A DNA stretch of 5,533 bases from Pseudomonadota bacterium (GTDB lineage: Bacteria > Pseudomonadota > Gammaproteobacteria > Burkholderiales > Thiobacillaceae): assembly GCA_021780975.1 (NCBI GenBank), contig JAJXXS010000091.1, positions 1-5,533 on the forward strand, written 5' to 3'. Below the pieces are notes generated by a model. It was not told the DNA's origin, did no database searches, and saw only the letters and a program-made list of their open reading frames with translations. The position numbers were made by a program, and so were the translations under genes. The first letter of the stretch is position 1. Each line of letters opens with the position of its first letter. Shown here piece after piece: positions 1 through 4,832 of this stretch.

Positions 1-312
1 ACCCAGCGCCGCCTCCGCCTGCACCAGGAATTCGTTGCCATTCTTGGCCTGCCGCAGCGCGCTCGTGCCGACGCAGCGCACCGCGGCACGCGGCAGGCCG
101 CGCAGGCGGTCGCCAAAACGCTTCAGGCAGTCGAGGGCCAGCTGGCGCGATTCCGGCGTGAGGTTCTTCTTGTGATCGAGACCTGCGGCCAAGCGCACAG
201 GTTCCTTGAGCGCATCGAGGGAATAGAGCTGGTTTTCCACCACCCTGGCGACCTGCAGCTTGAAGCTGTTGGAGCCAAGGTCGACCGCGGCCACAGTGCT
301 GTATTCAGTCAT
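1..312 (-). CDS. ppx: Ppx/GppA-family exopolyphosphatase, N-terminal part (runs off left edge)
   Basis: This is the N-terminal 104 codons of a Ppx/GppA phosphatase, a family that hydrolyses terminal phosphates of inorganic polyphosphate or the 5' phosphate of pppGpp in the cytoplasm. Seen in the sequence: it begins MTEYSTVAAVDLGSNSFKLQ, in which AAVDLGSNSFK is the family's nucleotide/phosphate-binding loop of the actin-like ASKHA fold. Further on, VGTSALRQAKN (around residues 82-92) matches the conserved V-G-T-x-x-L-R-Q-A-x-N segment seen in Ppx. The family is usually about 300-500 residues long, so most of the protein lies outside the window. The ATG at 312 is the natural start; an upstream in-frame GTG at 333 would add only seven residues. 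No strong ribosome-binding site is visible. It lies 82 bases downstream of the SpmAB-like gene on the same strand and could share its transcript. Ppx and GppA cannot be separated from this fragment, so the symbol is provisional. Confidence 0.9.
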   Translation of the reverse strand, partial: MTEYSTVAAVDLGSNSFKLQVARVVENQLYSLDALKEPVRLAAGLDHKKNLTPESRQLALDCLKRFGDRLRGLPRAAVRCVGTSALRQAKNGNEFLVQAEAALG

Positions 313-327
313 CAGCTTGGCGGGATT

Positions 328-338
328 TTGCACTGCAA
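328..338. repeat. 11-base near-palindrome upstream of ppx
   Basis: The sequence TTGCACTGCAA is a perfect 5-base inverted repeat around one central base. It lies 15 bases upstream of the ppx start codon. It could be a small operator half-site pair or a chance palindrome. No other evidence supports a function. Confidence 0.3.
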
Positions 339-362
339 GAGAGATTAGCACGCTGCCACGAA

Positions 363-394
363 CTCCGCGGAGGACCGTGAGGCGTCATCGCCTC
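363..394 (-). other. Two tandem short hairpins directly after the spmAB stop codon
   Basis: Read on the minus strand, the TGA stop of the SpmAB-like gene (397-395) is followed at once by GAGGCG-ATGA-CGCCTC (394-379), a perfect 6-bp GC-rich stem with a 4-base loop. A second perfect palindrome, CTCCGCGGAG (372-363), follows six bases later. Neither is followed by a run of T on the transcribed strand, so a classical intrinsic terminator is not supported. A 3'-end stabilising or partially terminating structure between spmAB and ppx is possible. Confidence 0.4.
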
Positions 395-1618
395 TCAGCC
401 AAAAAACCAGTAACTTACGACGATCGCCGCAACCAGGCCACCGGCGTCGGCAATCAGGCCGCAGGCCAGTGCGTGGCGCGTGCGCCGGATTCCCACGGCG
501 CCGAAATACACCGCCAGCACGTAGAAAGTCGTCTCCGTGCTGCCCTGCAGCACTGACGCCAGGCGGCCGGCGAAGCTGTCGGCGCCGTACACCCGCATGG
601 TGTCTATCATCATGGCGCGCGCGCCGCTGCCGGAGAAAGGCTTCATGAGCGCCACGGGCAGCGCATCGACAAAACGGGTATCCCAGCCCAGGTAGGCGAC
701 GATACTCTTCACTCCCTCGGCCAGATCCTCCAGTGCGCCGCTCGCCCGGAATACTGCGATAGCCACCAGCATGGCGACAAGATACGGGATGATGGTGACA
801 GCCGTTTGAAACCCCTCCTTGGCGCCCTCGATAAAGGCTTCGTACGCATTCACGCGCCGCCACCATGCGCCCGCCAGGAAGGCGACGATGACCGTAAACA
901 AAATAAAGTTACTCAGCAGTGCCGACTGGCGCTGCATCGCCGCGGCAGGCAGATGCAGAAAGTAGGCGGCCAGGCCGGACACCAGCGCCGTCATGCCCGC
1001 GAGATAGGCGAGCGTGACCGGATCCCACAGGCGGATGCGCTGAAAAAAACTCACGGCGACGAGGCCCGTCAAGGTGCCGCAAAAGCTGGCGATGATGAGC
1101 GGGATGAAGACGTCGGTGGGATCGTGCGCCCCCATCTGCGCCCGGTAGGTGAATATGGTGACGGGCAGAAGCGTCACCGAAGCCGTGTTGATGACGAGGA
1201 AGAGTATCTGCGCGTCGCTTGCCGTATCACCGCGGGGATTGAGGCTTTGCAGTTCTTTCATGGCCTTGAGCCCGAGCGGCGTGGCGGCGTTGTCCAGGCC
1301 CATCATGTTGGCCGCCATGTTCATGGTGATGGCAGAAAGCGCCGGATGGCCAGCCGGAACCTCCGGAAACAGGCGGCGAAACAGCGGCGTGAGAAGGCGA
1401 TTCAGGAGTTGCAGAAAGCCCGCCTTCTCGCCCACCTTCATGACGCCAAGCCACAGGCTCATCACGCCGGTAAGGCCAAGCGAAATCTGGAACGCGTCCT
1501 TGGCTGCAGCAAATGCCGCTTCCATGATGGGGGCGAAAAGATCCTCGCCGTGGACGAGTTTGGCGCCCGCCATGAGGAAGGCGACAAGGAAAAATCCGCT
1601 CCATACCCGGTTGAGCAT
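395..1618 (-). CDS. Fused SpmA-SpmB nucleoside-recognition (Gate domain) inner-membrane protein
   Basis: This is a 407-residue polytopic membrane protein combining homologues of Bacillus spore-maturation proteins SpmA and SpmB in one chain. Both carry the nucleoside-recognition 'Gate' domain found in transporters. Seen in the sequence: an N-terminal hydrophobic segment or signal anchor (about residues 7-22), then an SpmA-like half with the signature MNMAANMMGLDNAATPLGLK (99-118). After a linker with more hydrophobic segments (about 170-250) comes an SpmB-like half with PFSGSGARAMM (327-337) and STETTFYVLAVYFGAVGI (360-377), ending in a last membrane segment (about 390-405). The ATG at 1618 is the only reasonable start, because an in-frame TAG lies one codon further upstream. 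Its ribosome-binding site is weak. The fused form is known from non-sporulating proteobacteria, where substrate and role are not established. Sporulation is not implied. Confidence 0.9.
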   Translation of the reverse strand: MLNRVWSGFFLVAFLMAGAKLVHGEDLFAPIMEAAFAAAKDAFQISLGLTGVMSLWLGVMKVGEKAGFLQLLNRLLTPLFRRLFPEVPAGHPALSAITMNMAANMMGLDNAATPLGLKAMKELQSLNPRGDTASDAQILFLVINTASVTLLPVTIFTYRAQMGAHDPTDVFIPLIIASFCGTLTGLVAVSFFQRIRLWDPVTLAYLAGMTALVSGLAAYFLHLPAAAMQRQSALLSNFILFTVIVAFLAGAWWRRVNAYEAFIEGAKEGFQTAVTIIPYLVAMLVAIAVFRASGALEDLAEGVKSIVAYLGWDTRFVDALPVALMKPFSGSGARAMMIDTMRVYGADSFAGRLASVLQGSTETTFYVLAVYFGAVGIRRTRHALACGLIADAGGLVAAIVVSYWFFG

Positions 1619-1621
1619 GGG

Positions 1622-1852
1622 CTATCGATCCGCGCGCCGGATGCCCTGCCCAGGGAGGTTCTGGCCTGGCGTCGCGCGCAGTGCCGGGCGCAAAGACCCG
1701 CCCGGCGCACGACGAGACGCATCAAGAGGACAGGCGAGGGGCGGGCGCGCACGCCGCCACACGACAGTATCGCGCGGCAGCTCTTGCGGAGCGTGCGCCG
1801 CGGGCATGCGGAAAATCTCCGTCCCATGAATCAAGCGAGGCATGCCGCTCAC
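1622..1852 (-). CDS. Doubtful 76-codon ORF filling the gap before spmAB
   Basis: This open frame begins with a GTG whose last bases form the TGA stop of the CobD/AmpE-like gene (GTGA overlap). It ends with TAG three bases before the spmAB ATG. An internal ATG at 1807 has a plausible GGAG nine bases upstream (1820-1817) and would give about 61 residues. In favour of a gene: it fits the gap exactly and has that possible ribosome-binding site. Against it: the product is very rich in arginine and proline, has no recognisable domain, membrane segment or signal peptide, and looks like translated GC-rich non-coding DNA. It is in the same frame as spmAB, but the TAG separates them. I recognise no family. 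Confidence 0.2.
   Translation of the reverse strand: MSGMPRLIHGTEIFRMPAAHAPQELPRDTVVWRRARPPLACPLDASRRAPGGSLRPALRATPGQNLPGQGIRRADR
1681..1710. repeat. GC-rich stem-loop in the cobD-like/spmAB gap
   Basis: GTGCCGGGCG (1681-1690) pairs with CGCCCGGCGCAC (1699-1710) through the loop CAAAGACC. About ten pairs form, with a two-base bulge on one arm. It sits about 60 bases upstream of the spmAB start on the transcribed (minus) strand. No T-run follows, so it is not a typical terminator. It could be an RNA structure affecting processing or expression of spmAB within the operon. Confidence 0.4.
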
Positions 1853-2766
1853 GTCGCCCAGCCGGCGACCACGAAAAGCACGCCAAGCGCCAGCCAGATG
1901 GCAAGGCTGCGCCAGACCAGGCTCACAGCGCTGGCGATGTGTTGCGCCTCGGCCTCATCCCCCAGGCCCAGCTCGGGGCGGGGAAGGATCGTGTCGGCCA
2001 GCGGCAGGGGCGATCCCAGGCTTACCCCCAAGGCCCCGGCCCCCGCCGCCAGCGCCAGGCCCTCCTCGGCATCCGGCCAGTCCGCGGCCTGCGTGCGCCA
2101 GCAAAAGATCGCATCCTCGAAATCCCCCGCGATGGCGAAACTCAGCGCGGTGACACGCGCGACTGGCCAGTTGAGCCAGTGGAAAATCTGCCTGGCGAAA
2201 TACCCGAACTGGTCGTCGCCCTCCCACCGTCGTGCCAGGATGGAGGAGAGGCGGTATAGCACCGGCCCCACTGGCCCGGCGAAGGCAAGGGCAAGGAACC
2301 AGAACAGCGGGCCGAACAACTGCCGGTGACTCAACGCCAGCACGCGCTCCGTGCCGACGCGCGCGACATCGTGCGGACCGAACTGCATGCCGTCGATATT
2401 GCTCCAGCGTTCCAGCGCCGCGCGCGCCTGCGCCACATCCCCGGTGCCCAACGCGCCGCCCACCGCCTCGGCGGCGCGCACGTAGTATTTGAAACCGCCG
2501 GTGAAATACAGCACTGCGCCGTCGAACACGGCGCTCAGCACGGGCGACAGACCCGCCAGCCAGGCATGCACGGCAAAAGCCGCGACCAGAAACGGCAGAA
2601 CCACCGCGCCCCATGCCAGCAGGCCCTGCTGTGGCTCGCCACCATCCAGCCTTTCGCGCAGCGCATCGCTGTAGCGGGCGAAGGCGCGATAATGTGCAGG
2701 CGGCTGTACCAGCGGGCGAAAGTGCTCCAGCAGCAAGGCGCCCAGGACAGCCAGAAGGATCGCCAT
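1849..2766 (-). CDS. CobD/CbiB-family, AmpE-like inner-membrane protein
   Basis: This is a 305-residue integral membrane protein of the CobD/CbiB/AmpE superfamily. True CbiB acts in adenosylcobinamide synthesis and AmpE is a membrane protein tied to beta-lactamase induction. Seen in the sequence: an N-terminal hydrophobic helix followed by LLLEHFRPL (11-19), membrane segments near 53-72, 152-172 and 289-303, and FWFLALAFAGPVGPVLYR (155-172). The family-like stretch PVARVTALSFAIAGDFEDAI lies at 201-220. No other cobalamin gene is nearby and the family's AmpE-like branch is common in proteobacteria, so cobalamin synthesis is not inferred. I chose ATG at 2766, which overlaps the preceding gene's stop by one base (TGATG). 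A GTG at 2769 would add one residue. The overlap implies translational coupling. It is probably a paralogue of unknown function. Confidence 0.8.
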   Translation of the reverse strand: MAILLAVLGALLLEHFRPLVQPPAHYRAFARYSDALRERLDGGEPQQGLLAWGAVVLPFLVAAFAVHAWLAGLSPVLSAVFDGAVLYFTGGFKYYVRAAEAVGGALGTGDVAQARAALERWSNIDGMQFGPHDVARVGTERVLALSHRQLFGPLFWFLALAFAGPVGPVLYRLSSILARRWEGDDQFGYFARQIFHWLNWPVARVTALSFAIAGDFEDAIFCWRTQAADWPDAEEGLALAAGAGALGVSLGSPLPLADTILPRPELGLGDEAEAQHIASAVSLVWRSLAIWLALGVLFVVAGWAT

Positions 2767-3299
2767 CACTCCGCCATCTGCACGGTCAGAACACCCATCC
2801 GGTTGATGGAATCCCCTGCGTGGTATACCTCCACCGTAGGCAGGCGGATGTCTTGGCCGCGCCCCTTGAGGTAATCATGCAGCGCCTGATAAGCCTTGCT
2901 CGGGGCGATCATGACGCCGGCCTGCACAGTGGCAACGAGGACGCGGCGGCGCGGCACGGTCGCGAGCTTGACGCCTGCCGGCACCTGACTGACAGAGTCC
3001 GCCACCAGATAGCCGACCTGGGCCTGCTGCCTGTCCTCGCGTGTCTTGCGCGGGTCGGTCATGAGCACGGTGATGCTGTCGCCCACCGGAATGCCGGCCT
3101 GGGTAAGCAGCAGTCTTACCTGCGCCTGCGCTTTTCCCGCATCGGCGAGGTCACCGACATAGTCCTGATAGGCATAGTGGTAAGGGCCCGTCACCTGCTC
3201 GCCCACCTGCACAGAATTGAAGCCGCCCCACCACCACCAGATGAAAGCGATGGGGAGCACAAAAGAAAAAAGGATGATCAGCCACTGTTTTTTGAACAC
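2766..3299 (-). CDS. Membrane-anchored GyrI-like / AraC effector-binding-domain protein
   Basis: This 177-residue protein has an N-terminal membrane anchor (about residues 6-24, ending in four consecutive tryptophans). The rest resembles the GyrI-like small-molecule-binding fold found in AraC-type effector domains. Seen in the sequence: GPYHYAYQDYVGDL (38-51) resembles the family's G-P-Y segment, with a helix, ITVLMTDPR (76-84), QVGYLVADS (94-102), a second half starting around 117 with RRRVLVATVQAG, and a C-terminal PTVEVYHAGD (154-163). The topology suggests a ligand-binding domain outside the cytoplasmic membrane, which is inference. Start choice: GTG at 3299 has a clear GGAG five bases upstream, and an in-frame stop lies five codons upstream. 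It is the first gene of the leftward cluster and overlaps the next gene at TGATG. No catalytic function can be assigned. Confidence 0.7.
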   Translation of the reverse strand: MFKKQWLIILFSFVLPIAFIWWWWGGFNSVQVGEQVTGPYHYAYQDYVGDLADAGKAQAQVRLLLTQAGIPVGDSITVLMTDPRKTREDRQQAQVGYLVADSVSQVPAGVKLATVPRRRVLVATVQAGVMIAPSKAYQALHDYLKGRGQDIRLPTVEVYHAGDSINRMGVLTVQMAE

Positions 3300-3304
3300 G
3301 AAGA

Positions 3305-3308
3305 CTCC
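3305..3308 (-). promoter_or_regulatory. Ribosome-binding site deciding the GTG start at 3299
   Basis: On the minus strand a GGAG core (within GCGGAG) lies five bases before the GTG at 3299. A nearby ATG (3313-3311) is out of frame with the effector-binding protein, so this site and the family-like reading frame together select the GTG start. Confidence 0.65.
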
Positions 3309-3429
3309 GCATCAGGGATTTGGCCGAGGATCTTGATCCGCAAGCGGGCCACCGGGCGCACATAAATTTTTCCTGATGCCCGGAACGGCCAGCAGATCAA
3401 CATGCATCAAACCCTGGTCGTTACTGAAC

Positions 3430-3475
3430 GCGAACCCAACTGCTTGGGTATCGGTTTAATGATACAGCGAACCGA
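3430..3475. repeat. Cluster of inverted and direct repeats between divergent transcription units
   Basis: ACCCAA-CTGC-TTGGGT (3434-3449) is a perfect 6-bp hairpin. Immediately after it, TCGGTT (3451-3456) and AACCGA (3470-3475) form a second perfect inverted repeat with a 13-base spacer. GCGAACC also occurs twice in direct orientation (3430-3436 and 3467-3473). The cluster sits upstream of both divergent units, so an operator region is plausible. No T-run marks a terminator. Confidence 0.45.
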
Positions 3476-3505
3476 CGAACGGCATGCAGAATGGCCCATA
3501 AGGTA

Positions 3506-3534
3506 TTGCCGGGACACGTCAAAATTTCTATAGT
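3506..3534 (+). promoter_or_regulatory. Sigma70-type promoter for the 61-codon gene
   Basis: TTGCCG (3506-3511) as -35 and TATAGT (3529-3534, five of six consensus bases) as -10 are separated by exactly 17 bases. Transcription would start near 3541, leaving a leader of about 25 bases before the ATG at 3566. This placement argues against the upstream in-frame ATG at 3491, which would precede the transcript start. Confidence 0.65.
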
Positions 3535-3553
3535 TGTGCCAAGTTCCCGACAC

Positions 3554-3558
3554 AAGGA
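3554..3558 (+). promoter_or_regulatory. Ribosome-binding site deciding the ATG start at 3566
   Basis: AAGGA lies seven bases before the ATG at 3566, an ideal spacing. Together with the promoter at 3506-3534 it fixes the start of the small gene 25 codons inside the longest open frame. Confidence 0.7.
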
Positions 3559-3565
3559 CACGAGG

Positions 3566-3751
3566 ATGTCCCCCAAGCAACCCCTGCCGGTCTACGAGGT
3601 GGAATTCATCCCCTTCGAGCGCCGTCTGCGGGATAGGCGTGTTGCTCCCCCGGATGCACCCCTGCCCGTCGGCCTCAAGGAAGACCGCCGCAAGAGCGAC
3701 GGACGGCGCATGGAAGATCGCAGCGCCGTGCACCTCGAACTCGTCCAGTAG
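3566..3751 (+). CDS. Small arginine-rich protein of unknown function (61 aa)
   Basis: I do not recognise the family. The 61-residue product starts MSPKQPLPVYEVEFIPFERR. It is strongly hydrophilic, with no signal peptide, membrane segment or cysteine. It carries two similar basic clusters, FERRLRDRR (17-25) and EDRRKSDGRR (39-48), separated by a proline-rich stretch (APPDAPLP, 27-34). Each cluster has the R-R-x-x-D-x-R pattern also seen in linkers of some PilZ and regulatory proteins, which may only reflect similar composition. Support for a real gene is good: a well-spaced promoter, an AAGGA ribosome-binding site and a hairpin-free leader. An upstream in-frame ATG at 3491 is rejected because it lies before the promoter. 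The gene converges on selD with ten bases between stop codons and no visible terminator. A selenium-related role has no evidence beyond position. Confidence 0.65.
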   Translation: MSPKQPLPVYEVEFIPFERRLRDRRVAPPDAPLPVGLKEDRRKSDGRRMEDRSAVHLELVQ

Positions 3752-3761
3752 CGCTCCGCGC

Positions 3762-4808
3762 CTACACCACCACTCGCACGCGCGGCGCCGCCTCTTCCAT
3801 ACGCCCCACCACGGCGGCGCCTTCGAAGCCTTCGTCCCGGAAGACCTGCAGCACTTCCTCAGCCACCTCCTCGGCGCAACTCACGAGCAGCCCTCCGCTG
3901 GTCTGCGGATCGCATAGCAGCTTCCTCTGCCACTCCGGCATGGCGGCAGGAAGCGCGACCTCGTGGCCATAGCTAGCCCAGTTGCGCTCCGCCGCGCCCG
4001 TGGCATAGCCGCGCTGCGCCAATTCCAGGGCCACGCTCAATACCGGGACGCTGGGATAATCGAGCACCGCGCCCAAACGCGAGCCGCGGCAGATCTCCAG
4101 AAGATGTCCGAGCAGCGCGAAGCCGGTCACGTCCGTCATGGCATGCACCTGCGCCATCTGCCCCAGGCGCGTACCCACGGTATTCAGCCGAGTGGTAGTC
4201 GCCAGCATCTGCTCGTAACCCAGCGCGGACAGTTCGCCTTTCTTCAGCGCTGCCGACAACACGCCTACACCAATCGGTTTACCGAGTATGAGAACGTCGC
4301 CAGCACGGGCGCGGTCATTGCGTTTGACCTGCTCGGGATGCACGAGGCCGATCCCCACCAGGCCATAGATGGGTTCCGGCGCGTCGATGGAGTGCCCACC
4401 GGCGATGGGAATGCCCGCCGCCCGGCACACTGCCTCTCCACCGGCGAGAATTCGCTGGATGGCATCCACCGGCAATTTGTCGATGGGCATGCCCACCAAG
4501 GCCAGCGCAAAAAGCGGCCTGCCTCCCATGGCATAGATGTCGGACAAGGCGTTGGTCGCGGCGATGCGGCCGAAATCGTAGGGATCATCGACGATGGGCA
4601 TGAAGAAATCCGTCGTGGCGATGACCGCCTGTTCGGCGTTGAGGCGATAGACGGCCGCATCGTCACTCGATTCGGTGCCGACGAGAAGGTCGGGGTAGCC
4701 CCCCATGGGCGGCGTGCGGGCAAGGATTTCACGCAGTATGGCGGGGGCGATTTTGCAGCCGCAGCCGCCCCCGTGGGAGAATTGCGTCAGTCTGATGTTG
4801 TCTTCCAT
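3762..4808 (-). CDS. selD: Selenide, water dikinase (selenophosphate synthetase)
   Basis: SelD uses ATP, selenide and water to make selenophosphate, the selenium donor for selenocysteine and for 2-selenouridine in tRNA. It acts in the cytoplasm as a dimer of AIRS-like subunits. Seen in the sequence: the N-terminal catalytic segment SHGGGCGCK gives Cys16 and Lys19, equivalent to Cys17 and Lys20 of the E. coli enzyme, so this is the Cys rather than Sec form. Metal/ATP-binding aspartates sit in SSDDAAVY (Asp50), ATTDFFMPIVDDPYDFGR (Asp67) and AMTDVTGF (Asp226). AGGHSIDAPEPIYGL (136-150) and LLCDPQTSGGLL (297-308) are further signatures. The length is 348 residues, against 347 in E. coli. I chose ATG at 4808 because it aligns with the E. 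coli N-terminus. A TTG at 4829 would add seven residues, and neither start has a strong ribosome-binding site. It is divergent from mnmH. Confidence 0.97.
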   Translation of the reverse strand: MEDNIRLTQFSHGGGCGCKIAPAILREILARTPPMGGYPDLLVGTESSDDAAVYRLNAEQAVIATTDFFMPIVDDPYDFGRIAATNALSDIYAMGGRPLFALALVGMPIDKLPVDAIQRILAGGEAVCRAAGIPIAGGHSIDAPEPIYGLVGIGLVHPEQVKRNDRARAGDVLILGKPIGVGVLSAALKKGELSALGYEQMLATTTRLNTVGTRLGQMAQVHAMTDVTGFALLGHLLEICRGSRLGAVLDYPSVPVLSVALELAQRGYATGAAERNWASYGHEVALPAAMPEWQRKLLCDPQTSGGLLVSCAEEVAEEVLQVFRDEGFEGAAVVGRMEEAAPRVRVVV

Positions 4809-4832
4809 TCCGTTTCGAATCCGGTTCAAAGC

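Larger units (their letters stand above)
3300..3505. other. Non-coding intergenic region with repeats
   Basis: This stretch lies between the leftward membrane-protein operon and the rightward small gene, and no convincing coding frame crosses it. It holds an AT-rich patch (3361-3372) and the repeats described separately. The leftward operon must be transcribed from somewhere here, but I could not find a well-spaced -35/-10 pair on the minus strand. A TATCAT at 3464-3459 is a possible -10 without a matching -35. Confidence 0.5.

Noticed and set aside
395..1618. Evidence of a sporulating organism from the Spm homology
   Set aside because: Fused SpmA-SpmB proteins are known in non-sporulating proteobacteria, and the other genes point to a proteobacterium.
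806..2329. A 507-codon open frame on the plus strand
   Set aside because: It lies antisense to the well-supported SpmAB-like and AmpE/CobD-like genes and through the gap between them. Its product is low-complexity and rich in Arg, Ala and His, with no domain. This is typical of a GC-rich antisense shadow.
1849..2766. A cobalamin biosynthesis assignment for the CobD/CbiB-like gene
   Set aside because: No other cobalamin gene is in the window and the sequence looks closer to the AmpE-like branch, so only the superfamily is claimed.
2613..3365. A 250-codon open frame on the plus strand
   Set aside because: It is antisense to the effector-binding protein and the start of the AmpE/CobD-like gene, and its translation has no recognisable motif.
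3491..3565. A 25-codon N-terminal extension of the small gene from ATG 3491
   Set aside because: It would start upstream of the well-formed promoter at 3506-3534. The ATG at 3566 has a properly spaced AAGGA.
3752..3761. A bidirectional terminator between the small gene and selD
   Set aside because: Only ten bases separate the stop codons, and no substantial stem with T-runs is present on either strand.
4812..4830. A tRNA T-loop-like string (TTTCGAATCC) between selD and mnmH
   Set aside because: The flanking bases do not form a 5-bp T-stem, and no acceptor stem, anticodon arm or CCA end is present. The resemblance is limited to the B-box-like core.
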